Shown here: piece by piece, positions 51,084 to 62,489 of the stretch
Position numbering within the stretch: position 1 is the first letter of the stretch
Layout of the letters: every line of letters starts with the position of its first letter
Assembly: GCA_036426205.1 (NCBI GenBank)
Contig: CM071568.1
Span: 232,101,727 to 232,165,726 of the forward strand
Length of the DNA stretch: 64,000 nt
Direction: 5' to 3'
From: Ascaphus truei
Lineage: Eukaryota > Chordata > Amphibia > Anura > Ascaphidae
Program-made: the position numbers and the translations under genes
Notes under the pieces: model-generated
The model's input: the letters and a program-made list of their open reading frames with translations, nothing else
Told to the model about the DNA's origin: nothing
Database searches by the model: none

Positions 51084-52600
51084 TCTCTGAGCTTTTTGAT
51101 CGTCTCCAAGAGGCCACTATCTTTTCTAAATTAGATCTGCGTGATGCATATAATCTAGTACGGATAAGGCAGGGCGACGAGTGGAAGACGGCCTTCAATA
51201 CCCGAGACGGTCATTACGAATATTTAGTCATGATCTTTGATCTGTGTAATGCCCCGGCCATTTTCCAAGAATTTGTGAATGAAATATTCCAAGATCTTCT
51301 TAATGTTTTTGTCATCGTCTACCTTGACGACATTCTAATCTTCTCTAAGTCCCTTTCAGAAAACATCAATCACACAAAACTTGTCTTATCTCGTCTTCGT
51401 TAAAATCACCTCTATGCCAAATTAGAGAAATGCCAGTTCAACCAGACTACCACGACATTCCAAGGATACATTATCTTGGACTCTGGTTTTGCTATGGACC
51501 CTGCCAAGCTTACAGCAGTTCTGGACTGGCCACAACCCACTTCTCTTAAAGCAATTCAGCGTTTCTTAGGATTCGCGAACTACTACCGTAGATTCATTCG
51601 TGACTTTTCTACCACAGTTGCCCCGAACAAAGCCTTAACCAAGAAAGGGGCAGATGCAGCTTCCTGGCCACCAGCAGCGGTCCAGGCTTTCGACCTTCTC
51701 AAAAGAACTTTAATCTTCGCACCCATCTTAATCCATCCAGACCCCAAACTACTCGTCATCTTGGAAGTAGATGCGTCCGATGTAGGGGCCGGTGCCATAT
51801 TATCTCAGACACAGTCGCCACGAACCAAGCTACACCCATGTGCCTTTTTTCAAAGATTTTCATCAGCGGAACAGAACTATGACGTCGGTAATTGGGAGCT
51901 ATTAGCTATTAAACTCGCTCTACAGGAATGGAGACACCTTCTGGAAGGCACGGAACACCCAATCACCATTCTCACAGACCATAAGAACTTGCTGTATATA
52001 GAGAGCGCCCGTCGTCTTGGAACTTGACAGGCCTGCTGGTCACTTTTTTTCCCATGATTTAATTATATAATTTCTTTCATTCTGCGGTCAAAAAATTTAA
52101 AAGCGGACGTCCTATCTCACCAGTTAGGCCGAGGACAAACGAGAGTGCCAATCAGAAACCATCCTCCTGTCTAAAAACATCCTTTCCGCCAACTCTTTCG
52201 ACGTCCTGGATGACATTTTGGTGAACCAATCCCATATTCCGGAAAACCTACAGGTTCCGGACGGTTGTTTGTATGCGGCACCATGTTTTCGCAAGAAAAA
52301 TTTGGAATGGAGCTATTCATCCAAAACTGCCGGGCATCCCGGTAACCGAAGAACTACCAACCTCTTTAAACAAACATTTTGGTGGCCCACTATGCCAAAA
52401 GACACCGAACAATATGTCGTCTTGTTTCACATGCGCCTGCAACAAAACTTCTCGCAACAAACCACCTGGAGTCATACGCCCTCTGCCCATACCCCATCAC
52501 CAAATACATGCTCCCAAACTCTTAAAGCGGTTTCATATGAAGTACCCTCTCAGGCCATATTGGAGTCGTCCAGAGGCCGCTCCTCAAGGGGGGGGGGGGT
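51084..52600 (+). pseudogene. Ty3/Gypsy pol remnant: RT, RNase H, integrase zinc finger
   Basis: The RT segment has [15 protein letters not shown] (motif A), [12 protein letters not shown] (YLDD) and the QRFLGFANYYRRFI connection. RNase H follows: LEVDASDVGAGAILSQ, ELLAIKLALQEWRHLLEG, TDHKNLLYI. Then an integrase N-terminal zinc-finger part with TAGHPGNRRTTNL and FWWPTM. The integrase catalytic core is deleted: sequence passes straight into the polypurine tract. In-frame stops include LR-TAA-NH at 51401 and LGT-TGA at 52025, both simple substitutions. N-terminal RT, protease and gag are absent. Confidence 0.92.
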
Positions 52601-52602
52601 AC
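52586..52602 (+). other. Polypurine tract of the Gypsy element
   Basis: AAGGGGGGGGGGGGTAC lies immediately before TGTTAGGGACAG, the LTR start. This is the plus-strand priming site. Confidence 0.75.
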
Positions 52603-53060
52603 TGTTAGGGACAGTAGAGAAGGCCAGAAGCTGCATTTGTGTTAAACCATCCATTTTGTCTGCACTTGCTAGCTAAAATCATGAAGTCAGCTTTTGCTAA
52701 AATACATTTTCTCATGTAGTCAGCTTTTTACTGTTTTAATCAGTAGTAGGAGACTAGTTCTCTGGGAAGACGAATCACCCCACATAGCTGTCATGGAAAC
52801 CAAGGTTGTAGATAACGTAGGCAGTGAGAAAGTTATGTATTTCAGACAGTGCCTGTCCTGGGAGATTTACGCTCCTAGATCACTCCACTAAACATGTCTT
52901 GCCCCTAAATCACGCCTCTAACCTAAGTTACGCCTCTAACCAATGTTTTCTTTGTTTTGTGTAAATATCTTTACCCTATACTAAATAAACTGAGACAGAA
53001 GGATTGAAACACTGCCTGTGTATTGGATCTTTTGTTTCTCGGGCCTGTACGTTTTACCAG
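52603..53060 (+). mobile_element. 3' LTR of the 51-kb Gypsy element
   Basis: It starts TGTTAGGGACAGTAG after the polypurine tract. It includes ACTAAATAAACTGAG (polyA signal, about 52980). The end near 53060 is uncertain because no 5' LTR copy is present for comparison. Confidence 0.6.
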
Positions 53061-53243
53061 ATCGAGATCAACAGTGCCAGGGCGTGGTTCCAAAGCTTCC
53101 CGGGAAGTCTGCAGGGTGCAGTGCTGTGTGTGTATCCAGTCACAAAGGCCTTCACAGGCCTTTTTTTTCCATTTTTTCCATTTTTTTTCCCACAAAGGCC
53201 TTCAGCCTTTTTTCCAATTGGCAGGGCAAATTCTTTCAGGTAC

Positions 53244-54046
53244 TGTAAGGAATCGGGGAGCGTGTCCTCCGCAGCGCGCTCCCTCCTTACCTTCAGGCTC
53301 GCATCGTGCACCGCGGACCACACAGCAGGCACGTGCACGCAAATTATGTCATCTGACATCGCGGATACTGGCCCCGCTCCCCGGTCGCCTCACTTGTTGG
53401 CGTCGCGCGATGCCCACGTGACACATGTGCACTGCTTCCCAGCTACGTGTCAAACCCTGCTAACTACTTATCACTCCCACCTGTCTCCTGCATATCCTAG
53501 CCTATCCTTGCCTCCGCTGAGGCCGCACCTTCACTCAACCCCCCTGCCTCATTGGTCACCCTTCCCCATATATGCTCAGCTGTGCCACTGGCACTTTGGT
53601 GGAGCATAGTTCCTTCTAGTGTTGTTCTCCCACTTCCTGGTTCCTAGCCTTGCCTTGTCTCGTGTTCCATTGCCTTGCTTTACAGATTGATCCCTGTGTA
53701 CCGACCCGGCTTTACCCTTGGAATCCGCACCTCTGGCTTACTGGCCCCGGCTTACCTCTGACCTTCCACATCTCTCCAACCCTGACCACGGCACTCAGAC
53801 TCCTACAATCCTACTAGCTTTAACCCCTGACCACGGCACTAGGACTTCTACTATTCTACCGGCTCCTACCCCTGACCTCGTCAAGTATCTAGACCATTCT
53901 CACCTCTCCAATCCTTACCCTACCTCCTTACGGCTCCCTCAACCAACCACTCTCCAGATGTGCCCCCGTGGCTGTGGGTGGTGTTTCTACACATTCCCAC
54001 CTCAGCACCGGGGTTCTGCCTTGTTTGTGGTGAGCACAGCGTTACA
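53244..54046 (+). mobile_element. Solo LTR (TGTAAGGAATCGGGG family)
   Basis: It runs from TGTAAGGAATCGGGGAGCG to GAGCACAGCGTTACA, 803 bp, with the TG...CA ends expected of an LTR. No internal sequence follows. Flanks (GGTAC, AGGAT) do not form a clear target duplication, so it may have been rearranged. Confidence 0.7.
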
Positions 54047-54080
54047 AGGATCAAGGCATCCCAGAAGGTCAATTCTTCAC

Positions 54081-54127
54081 AAACCAGACCCTACAATTGA
54101 TCTTAGCCAAAAGGTAGAGAAGTGTAT
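54081..54127 (-). pseudogene. U2 snRNA-derived fragment (5' end)
   Basis: Minus-strand CTTCTCTACCTTTTGGCTAA and GATCAATTGTAG match the conserved 5' end of U2 snRNA (CTTCTCGGCCTTTTGGCTAA, GATCAAGTGTAG). The branch-point-binding region does not follow intact. It is therefore a truncated, non-functional copy. Confidence 0.7.
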
Positions 54128-55090
54128 ATAGCCAATAAAGAATATCGCTTGTGACCACATTCATATGTCTTACACAGGTCTACAACCCTGCCTTTCAACT
54201 ATTATCACCTAGCATACAGTGCTCCCACTGCAGCAAGGGATTCTGGGAAATGACATGCAAGTGAGCACACAATGTGTCACCTTTTGCCTGGAATATCCAT
54301 TCACATGGAACCCATATAAGCAAATGCAGTGCTGTTCACACAGCTTTTAAGCACAGCATGGGATTAGATGCAAAGCTAGTCATACCACTCACAGACATGT
54401 TTCAACAAATGACAAACCAAGATTCTGAGTTTATTGCACATTATGGCAACATTTAATCCACTTACTGCCCCACATTTTAGAGAAGCTGTGAGCACAACAA
54501 CATAACAACCCTACACACTGCTGACATCTATCATACTGTACTTACAGATGCAGCAAGACTTACGGTTTCTGGTACTGGGGCATGTTGCAAGATTATTCCC
54601 ATGGGAAAACTTTGTTCACCACAGGCTAGCAGCGGGAAGACGACAAAATGACATCCCATGGTTCGGTGTTTTTTTTAATTGTAATTTCATTATCTGTCTT
54701 CCAGTTTCTTTGAAAATCACTTTTTCTTATTTAAAATGCATACTGTACTGAGTGTTCTTTCCAGGGAGGTGTTCTCTTTGCATGCTTTATGTACTACACA
54801 TACAGTACTACACTGTGGAATACATGTACTGTATGTGTGCCATGGCTGGTTGAACTGTTATCTATACAGTACATGCGTTTCAGAACGCATTTAAACGTTT
54901 TCCTTTTTTGATTTACTTTCCGTTTTAATCAACATACCCTAAAACACCCTCCAACCCAACACCTCACCTCTATCATGAATATCCTAAAATAAAAGATCAG
55001 TTCTTGTGCTTTGTGGCCATTAAAACGCCATTTGGCTGACCATTGTGCTTGTGTGGCAGAGGGGAGACAGCGCCAATATATGTGACCAAT
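54128..55090. other. Intergenic sequence, no gene recognised
   Basis: At about 54543 CAGATGCAGCAAGACTTACG resembles the end of the MITE at 27355. Short TACAGTAC words recur near 54780-54870. Nothing else is recognised. Confidence 0.35.
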
Positions 55091-55390
55091 TAATCGGTAT
55101 TGTATTGTATTGTATGTCTTTATTTATATAGCGCCATTAATGTACATAGCGCTTCACAGTAGTAATACATGTGGTAATCGAATAAATAACAGATAATATA
55201 AATAACAGATCATGGGAATAAGTGCTTTAGACATAAACATAACATTAAGGAAGAGGAGTCCCTGCCCCGAGGAGCTTACAATCTAATTGGTAGGTAGGGA
55301 GAACGTACAGAGACAGTAGGAGGGAGTTTTGGTAAGTGCGTCTGCAGAGGGCCAAGCTTTATGTATCATGTGTTCAGAATATTCACAGTG

Positions 55391-57391
55391 CTATTCATAT
55401 GCTTCTTTAAGCAAGTGTGTCTTAAGGTGGGTCTTAAAGGTGGATAGAGAGGGTGCTAGTCGGGTACTGAGGGGAAGGGCATTCCAGAGGTATGGGGCAG
55501 TCAGTGAAAAAGGTTTAAGGCGGGAGAGGGCTTTAGATACAAAGGGGGTAGAAAGAAGACATCCTTGAGCAGAACGCAAGAGTCGGGATGGTGCATAGCG
55601 ACAAATTAGGGCTGAGATGTAAGGAGGGGCAGAAGAGTGTAAAGCTTTAAAAGTGAGGAGAAGAATGGAGTGTGAAATGCGGGACTTGATTGGAAGCCAG
55701 GAGATGGATTTCAGGAGGGGAGATGCCCAGACAGATCTAGGAAAGAGTAGCGTGATTCTGGCAGCAGCATTTAGGATAGATTGTAGGGGAGACAGGTGAG
55801 AGGCAGGAAGGCCGGACAGCAGGAGGTTACAGTAATCAAGACGGGAGAGAATGAAGACCTGAGTCAGAGTTTTAGCAGTCGAGCAACAGAGGAAAGGGCG
55901 TATCTTTCTTATGTTGCGCAGGAAAAAGCAGCAAGTTTTAGAAATGTTTTGAATATGAGGGGCGAATGTGAGTGAGGAGTCGAGTGTGACCCCTAGGCAG
56001 CGTGCTTGAGCTACTGGGTGAATGATCGTAGTTCCAACAGTAATGTGGAAGGAGGTAGTAGGGCTAGGTTTGGGAGGAAGTATGAGGAGCTCTGTTTTAG
56101 CCATGTTGAGTTTAAGGCGACGGAGGGCCATCCAGGAATATATAGCAGTGAGACATTCAGAAACTTTGGTTTGTACAGCAGGTGTAAGGTCAGGTGTTGA
56201 AAAGTATTTTTGTGTGTCGTCGTAATAGAGGTGATATTTAAACCCAAAAGATGTTATTAGGTCACCTAGAGAAAGTGTGTACAGAGAAAAGAGAAGAGGT
56301 ACCAGGACAGAGCCCTGGGGTACCCCCACAGAGAGATCAATAGAGGAGGAGGAGGTGATAGCAGAAGAGACACTGAAAGTACGATGGGAGAGGTAGGATG
56401 AGATCCAGGATAGAGCTTTGTTCCAAATACCAAGAGTATGGAGAATGTGAAGGAGAAGAGGGTGATCCACAGTATCAAATGCTGCAGAGAGGTCGAGTAA
56501 TATGAGCAGAGTGTAATGACCTCTGTCTTTGGCAGCATGGAGGTCGTCAGTTATTTTAGTGAGAGCTGTTTCCGTGGGGTGAGCAGTGCAGAAGCCAGAT
56601 TGTAGAGGGTCTAGGAGAGAATAGGTGTTGAGAAAATGGAGCAAGCGAGAGAATACAAGACATTCAAGGAGTTTAGATGCAAAAGGCAGGAGGGAGACAG
56701 GTCGATAGTTAGAAAGACAGGTAGGGTCAAGCTTGCTGTTTTTGAGTAATGGTATGACTGTTGCATGTTTGAAGGAGGATGGAAAGGTTCCAGAGCAGAG
56801 GGAGGAGTTAAAAATGTGTGTGAGCGTAGGGATTATAGTAGGAGCAAGAGGTTTTAGGAGATGGGAGGGAATGGGGTCAAGAGGGCAAGTGGTAGAGGGA
56901 GAAGAGGCGATCAACAGCGACACATCCTCCTCTGAGACAGTGGAAAAAGAGTCAAGGAAGACAGGAGGAGAGTTAGGAAGAGGTGTAGGATGGGAAGAAG
57001 AAACAGAGCGGATGTTCTGACGTATGGATTCCACCTTTTCCTTAAAATAGTCAGTAAAGTCCTGAGCGGAGATGGAGGAAGGAGAGGCAGCTGAGGGTGG
57101 TTTGAGTAGAGTATCAAAGACAGAGAACAGTCGGTGTGGGTTAGACTTGTGCATGTTGATTAGTGCAGAAAAGTAGGCTTGTTTAGCTTGCGAGAGGGCA
57201 GAGTTGAAACAGGATAGCATAAATTTGTAGTGAAGGAAGTCTGCGAGAGTGTGAGACTTCTTCCAGAGGCGTTCAGAGGAACGAGTGGAGGAACGCAGCA
57301 TGCGTGTGTGGGAATTTAGCCAGGGTCTAGGGTTAGAAGAGCGATGGCGGCAGAGAGAAAGCGGGGCATGTAGATCAAGAGAGGAGGACAA
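55391..57391 (-). CDS. L2 LINE reverse transcriptase (C-terminal part of the ORF)
   Basis: A 666-codon intact frame. RT motifs run [40 protein letters not shown] (motif A Asp), [16 protein letters not shown] (motif B) and YHLYYDDTQ (motif C). L2 proteins usually have YADD, so the Ala-to-Tyr change at the catalytic loop is notable, though both Asp remain. The end [20 protein letters not shown] is the standard L2 C-terminus. It is in the same frame as the endonuclease part 57482-58051, separated only by a TGA at 57482-57484. The enzyme primes cDNA synthesis on nicked target DNA. Confidence 0.95.
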   Translation of the reverse strand: MSSSLDLHAPLSLCRHRSSNPRPWLNSHTRMLRSSTRSSERLWKKSHTLADFLHYKFMLSCFNSALSQAKQAYFSALINMHKSNPHRLFSVFDTLLKPPSAASPSSISAQDFTDYFKEKVESIRQNIRSVSSSHPTPLPNSPPVFLDSFSTVSEEDVSLLIASSPSTTCPLDPIPSHLLKPLAPTIIPTLTHIFNSSLCSGTFPSSFKHATVIPLLKNSKLDPTCLSNYRPVSLLPFASKLLECLVFSRLLHFLNTYSLLDPLQSGFCTAHPTETALTKITDDLHAAKDRGHYTLLILLDLSAAFDTVDHPLLLHILHTLGIWNKALSWISSYLSHRTFSVSSAITSSSSIDLSVGVPQGSVLVPLLFSLYTLSLGDLITSFGFKYHLYYDDTQKYFSTPDLTPAVQTKVSECLTAIYSWMALRRLKLNMAKTELLILPPKPSPTTSFHITVGTTIIHPVAQARCLGVTLDSSLTFAPHIQNISKTCCFFLRNIRKIRPFLCCSTAKTLTQVFILSRLDYCNLLLSGLPASHLSPLQSILNAAARITLLFPRSVWASPLLKSISWLPIKSRISHSILLLTFKALHSSAPPYISALICRYAPSRLLRSAQGCLLSTPFVSKALSRLKPFSLTAPYLWNALPLSTRLAPSLSTFKTHLKTHLLKEAYE

Positions 57392-57481
57392 GACAGAGTT
57401 GTAGTTCCTGACCAGGTTGACGGGGTCTGTAGCAGAGCTGAGAGAGGAGAGGGAGGAGCATAAAGTGGACTCAAAGTCAGG

Positions 57482-58598
57482 TCAGTGAATAGAGCGCAGG
57501 TTTCTGCAGAACCGGGGTGTAGATGGAGGTGGAGAAGGGGAGAAGCGAGATAGAGAGAATGAGATGAGGTGATGGTCAGAGAGAGGAAAAGGGGAAATGG
57601 AGAAATCAGAGAGAGAGAAGTTCTTAGTGAAAACCAGGTCTAAGTAGTGGCCATCCTTGTGGGTGCTGGCTGCAGTCCACTGTTGAAGGCCAAAAGAAGA
57701 GGTTAGAGAAAGAAAGCGGGAAGCCCAAGGGAGAGAGGGGTCATCAATGTGGCAATTGAAGTCCCCAAGGAGACGAACGGGGGAGTCTGAGGAGAGGAAG
57801 AAAGAGAGCCAGGATTCAAAGTGAGAGAGAAAGGCAGAAGGGGGATGAGTAGAGGTAGGTGGGCGATAGATGACCACCACATGAACAGGGAGAGGAGAGA
57901 AAATCTGGACAGTGTGAGCCTCAAAGGAGGGAAAAAGCAAGAGAGGGAGGGATAGGAAGGGTTTGGTAACGGCAGAGAGAGGAGAGCAGGAGCCCCACGC
58001 CTCCACCCCTGCCATCAGTGCGCGGAGTGTGGGAGAAGGAAAGGCCACCATAGGAGAGGGCAGCTTCCAGAGCAGAGTCAGACTGAGTGAGCCAGGTCTC
58101 AGTTATAGCAAATAGGAGCAGAGAGTGAGAGAGAAAGAAGTCATGCACAGAGAGGAACTTGTTAGAAAGGGAGCGAGCATTCCAAAGGGCACAGGAGAAT
58201 GGGAGAGAGGAGGGAGGGTGGCAGGGGATGGGTATGAGGTTGGAGGGGTTGACACCAGGAGTAGAGGTTGCATTTGGCAGGCGAGGACGAGCGCATGTAG
58301 GAATAAGACAGGGACCAGGATTGGGAGAGATATCCCCAGAAGCAAGGAGGAGAAGCATGGATAGAAAGAGAATGTGTGAGAATGATTTGTAGGGGTGTTT
58401 TTTAGTGCAGGGGATATAGCTGTGTGGTGTCAGAGGACGCAGGTAAGAAAGGAGTTCATGTGAACAGAGAAGTGGTGAAGGAAGGAGAGATTGAGATATA
58501 TGAATAGAGTTAGAGACATACTGAGGCTGGTAAAAAGAAGTGCATAATTTGAGAAGAAGTGAATTCACAGCAAATATAAATGGTAAAGGCAGCATCAC
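57482..58598 (-). CDS. L2 LINE N-terminal region with 2A-like motif and APE endonuclease, one frameshift
   Basis: From 58598 one frame encodes a hydrophobic, 2A-like leader ending GDISPNPGP (residues 88-96). The start of the endonuclease follows: LWNARSLSNKF, AITETWLTQSDSALE, TDGRGGGVGLLLSS. Near 57960 the reading shifts to the frame beginning at 58051. There VVVIYRPP, LLGDFNCHIDD, DGHYLDLVFT and PLSDHHLISF complete the APE domain, and TGA at 57482 ends it just before the RT frame. APE nicks DNA for target-primed reverse transcription. The single frameshift and the stop are simple lesions. Confidence 0.9.
58311..58358 (-). other. 2A-like translational recoding motif of L2
   Basis: The translated sequence MLLLLASGDISPNPGP resembles the 2A consensus D(V/I)ExNPGP, where ribosomes skip the Gly-Pro bond. 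Here Ser replaces the Glu. Such motifs are reported at the N-terminus of several APE-type LINE ORFs. Activity of this variant is unknown. Confidence 0.65.
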
Positions 58599-58708
58599 AG
58601 CAGTAATGATGCAGTCTGGTATTGATGATATCCTCCTTTCCAGCGTAGTTCAAATGCAGGAATCAGGGCCTGTTGGGGTGTCCACTTCTTCCTCACTTCT
58701 TTTGAACT

Positions 58709-58775
58709 TCCTTTTAAACTTCAGTTGTTCAGTAGTCATGCCACTTATAATGGGCCACTTGGATATGGGCTGCAG
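58709..58775. repeat. 66-bp direct repeat, copy 1
   Basis: CCTTTTAAACTTCAGTTGTT through ATATGGGCTGCAG recurs unchanged at 59621-59686, bracketing the tandem array. Confidence 0.92.
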
Positions 58776-58949
58776 ACTAGCTGTTCTGACTGGGTTTATA
58801 TAGGCCTAAAAAGTCACCTGACAGTGTGGTTCTGTCTGCTTAATTAGCACATCTGAGGCACATTCAAACAAATGGTTTTCTACACAGGGTGTTCCCTGCC
58901 TAGGTGGCAACACTTAATTTGATTAGGGGTAGACAGAAGAAACAGCATT

Positions 58950-59577
58950 CAAATATGTTTTTTACCTAGCATTGGATCACTTGCATATACTATATAATAC
59001 ACACAGCAAGGCTTCATAGGATTTAGAGATGGTTTTTACCTAGCATTGGATCACTTGCATATACTAATAATACACACAGCAAAGGCTTCAATGAGGATTT
59101 AGAGATGGTTTTTACCTAGCATTGGATCACTGCATATAACTATATAATACCACACAGCAAAGGCTTCAATGAGATTTAGAGATGGTTTTTACCTAGCATT
59201 GGATCACTTGCATATACTATATACAATACACACAGCAAGGCTTCAATGAGGATTTAGAGATGGTTTTACCTAGCATTGGATCACTTGCATATACTATATA
59301 ATACACACAGCAAAGGCTTCAATGAGGATTTAGAGATGGTTTTTACCCAGACTTGGATCACTTGCATATACTATATAATACACACGCAAAGGCTTCAATG
59401 AGGATTAGAGATGGTTTTTACCTAGCATTGGATCACTTGCATATACTATATAATACACACAGCAAAGGCTTCAATGAGGATTTAGAGATGGTTTTTACTT
59501 AGCATTGGATCACTTGCATATACTATATAATACACACAGCAAAGGCTTCAATGAGGATTTAGAGATGGTTTTTACCT
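58950..59577. repeat. Tandem array of a ~77-bp unit
   Basis: About eight units of GATTTAGAGATGGTTTTTAC, CTAGCATTGGATCACTTGCA, TATACTATATAATACACACA, GCAAAGGCTTCAATGAG. Several units differ by one-base indels (GATCACTGCATATAAC, TAATACCACACAGC). Non-coding. It lies on the 5' side of the L2. Confidence 0.95.
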
Positions 59578-59620
59578 GAGGAGAGAAGAAGGATAAGATC
59601 CATTAGGGTAAGAGTTCCTT

Positions 59621-59686
59621 CCTTTTAAACTTCAGTTGTTCAGTAGTCATGCCACTTATAATGGGCCACTTGGATATGGGCTGCAG
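59621..59686. repeat. 66-bp direct repeat, copy 2
   Basis: Identical partner of 58709-58775. Confidence 0.92.
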
Positions 59687-59689
59687 GTA

Positions 59690-61968
59690 TTGATTAGAGA
59701 ACCCATCACTTTAATGATGATTGCATGTGACTTTTATACACAAGTGAGAGAAAGAAAGAATCCTTCATATGCGCCACACACACAATTCCTATATATATAT
59801 TTAAAACATAACATTTAATAAAACTGTACATTAAAAACTTTACTTTTAGGATTAACAGCAAACTCAAATAAAACACCTTACTGGCTCAATTCATGCAATT
59901 AAATTAATGAAAATTGTAGTAAAAGAGCCCTATTTGCCACAGTTGAATATTTGATATTTATATTCATAATCTCTATAGTGATCAGATTGTACTTGAGCAA
60001 GAGAGCCTTATAAACCACCTGTTCACATAGCAAAATGTTAGGTTCAAATGAGTATCCCCGTGCTCTTCAGAAGCAGTACAAACACACTGCTGCAGAGTTA
60101 AAGAATATCAAAAGCAAAACATGGACTGTGGACTGAAATAATCAGTGAAACTGATAAAACAATGAAATTAAAGAAATACAATTTTTAATTATTTGTTGGG
60201 GGTGATATACTGGAATGAATAACTAGAGTAGTTTGGGTGTGCGATTTAGTAAGTAATGTTGGTGTCATGCAATGCTTTACTGATGCCATTGTTTTCATCC
60301 TTACTTTGCAGGTTCTTAACTTGAACACCTTCTTCATGTAGCAAATACACCTAGCAACATAGACCATCAGTATTGTATCATCAAGGTAACTTCTTTGTTT
60401 TCGGCAATTCTTTGCGTTTGCATGCACAATAATGCCATGGAACCCACATGCACTCCATTGAACAGACATAGAGCACGCATGCTCAGTCTATAAGTATACA
60501 TTTATATGGTCATTATCTTACAGGTGGAATGTCACAAGAAGTGCGTGATTGTCTCAGAATAAATTAAATGTAGCTTTACTACACACTAGCATCCCCTGTT
60601 GTTAGTTCAAAGAACTACCGAGGCCACAAAACACAACAGGTCAAGTTGCGAGGCCACGACATGCAATAAAGTGCCGAAAAATTTCACATATTAACACGAT
60701 CACAGCAACAGTAAGTCTTGCTACATCTGTAGCCTAAGTTAATTTATGATAATCTTTTCACCACTCCACGTCAAAACTCCCTACAGAGTTTATCTCCACT
60801 GTTATTCTTCACTTTACACACTTTCTTTCAACTGTGCTGCCCATAGAACACTTGAAAGAGAAACGCTATACTCTATAACTTAATCTATGATAAATTCTGA
60901 TGCTGGTCCACTAAACAAAAAGGTACCACAACCTACACCAAACAAAAATGCAAACAGGTTTAGTTTAACGCCTGTACTTTAAAAAAAACGCAATCTCCCC
61001 CCCCCCCCACACACACACACACACTAGTGAGAGATATTTGCTTCAACCATTTCAAAGGGGCCTAAAAGCAGCAGTGTGCAGCTTTTTTTGGTGAGGGGGT
61101 GATATTTTTTTCATTACTACCTGAACCAGGGGGTTATTTGGCTCCGTTTGGACTTCGTCTGACCTCCAGGAACCCACTTGCTTCCAGAGATGTCATTAGT
61201 TTTGTCCATCTGCCAAATCCACTTAGAATATCACAGCCTGAAATTACGTGGGCGTGCACACACGGTACAGTCTGAGCGGCTGCGACATCCTTTGGTGGGT
61301 AGACACAGCATCTCTGCAGCTACTTTAGATGTTGGAAAGGGAAATATTAAATATCCCCAACAAACACGTAGGTTAAACTGTCACAATTGGAAATGCAGTC
61401 CCCGGCACAATAAGGTGGTAATAAATGCTGAAAATATCAATTTCAATGTCCCTGGTAATGTCAATGAATTGTCCCAAAAAACAGTCAGATGGTGTAAGTC
61501 CTGAGGTGCCCTTTATCAACAATGATCCTCCTATGATATAAAAGAAAGAAAACAGACCATTGCACAGCAAACAGACTTAGCAGAAACTCGCTGCACGAAT
61601 ACAAATGCCTACTTACTGCATGCTCCGTTACAGCCTGTGGTGGATATAAACTGTGCTTTAACCAATGGTTTTCTTCCTGGTTCCATGAATCCCACAGTCT
61701 CCAGCCGTCTCCAACACAATCTCCAAGGTAAGTCCACACACCAACATCAATCGATTTTTACCCCAAAAATAATGAGATCTATAATGGTGCAGTAAATGTG
61801 TCTAGTCTTGACCCCTGATACACTGTTGCCATCTGCAGCTTGAAGCAGGGGCTTGGCATTCAGCATCAAAGGGTGTGAGTCTCCCTCGCTCCACTCCTCG
61901 CGGCAGCTAATCTGTCTGACACCTCCCCCCGATGATGTCACTGCTTAGTCCAAGTGTCCTCAATGTCA
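59690..61968. other. Intergenic sequence, no gene recognised
   Basis: AT-rich to 60.7 kb. TTGCTACATCTGTAG near 60719 resembles the MITE end at 27355. A C-run plus (CA)n lies at 60997-61024. No convincing exon or repeat boundary was found in the rest. Confidence 0.4.
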
Positions 61969-61969
61969 G

Positions 61970-62479
61970 TGTGGCAGGACGGCCTGTAGCCGAGGTCAGG
62001 GAATAGTCCACACATGTACTTTCAGGTTAATGAAAACTTTGAGTGGCTTTATTTTCTCCACAGCATAACATAACATTTAGGCACACTGTCCCTTTAATCA
62101 CCAAAACAAAATCTGCTCCACATTGGGAGAACCGACTAACACTCCAGGCCTATCTATCAGGCTGGCTGGCTGAACCATTTACCAAACCATAAATGTATAT
62201 TAAGCAGTCAGGAAAACAAATTAACAATTCTTACTTTGGTTGAAAGTGTTAGTTGGGAAATCCATCTGGCTAGCAGCTCACATAGCAGAGTTCCGTGGTC
62301 TGAGAGCCGCCGCTACTACCAGTAACAACATTCTTATATACCCTGCTGGTTATCAGGTGTCAGCTTACATCCTGATTACCTAGCTTTTCCTCCTGAGTTA
62401 ACCTTCTGAGTGCTGGATGAAGCACTCAGACATATGTCTCTCAAGCATAACTGATAGGGGTTGACTTTACCCTGTCACA
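61970..62479 (-). mobile_element. 3' LTR of a Gypsy element
   Basis: On the minus strand it starts TGTGACAGGGTAAAGTC at 62479 and ends CCGTCCTGCCACA at 61970. It has a TATATAAG promoter box (about 62333-62341) and AATAAA (62048-62053), so U3-R-U5 order is readable. A polypurine tract (CAGGGGAGGTA) abuts it at 62480. It is 510 bp and related to the solo LTR at 19398. Confidence 0.88.
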
Positions 62480-62489
62480 TACCTCCCCT

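Larger units (their letters stand above)
55096..58600 (-). mobile_element. Full-length or nearly full-length L2 LINE
   Basis: The minus-strand element has an (ACAAT)n tail at 55096-55115, a 3'UTR with the GGGGCAGGGACTCC block, and a complete endonuclease-RT coding region. It also has sequence upstream of the first ATG. Damage is limited to one frameshift and one stop, so it is a comparatively young copy. Its 3' end nearly duplicates 50172-50598. Confidence 0.93.

Noticed and set aside
53244..54046. Target duplication for the solo LTR
   Set aside because: Flanking bases (GGTAC and AGGAT) do not match, so no duplication is claimed.
58950..59577. Regular repeats considered as CRISPR
   Set aside because: Units of ~77 bp are contiguous without spacers, and the genome is eukaryotic.
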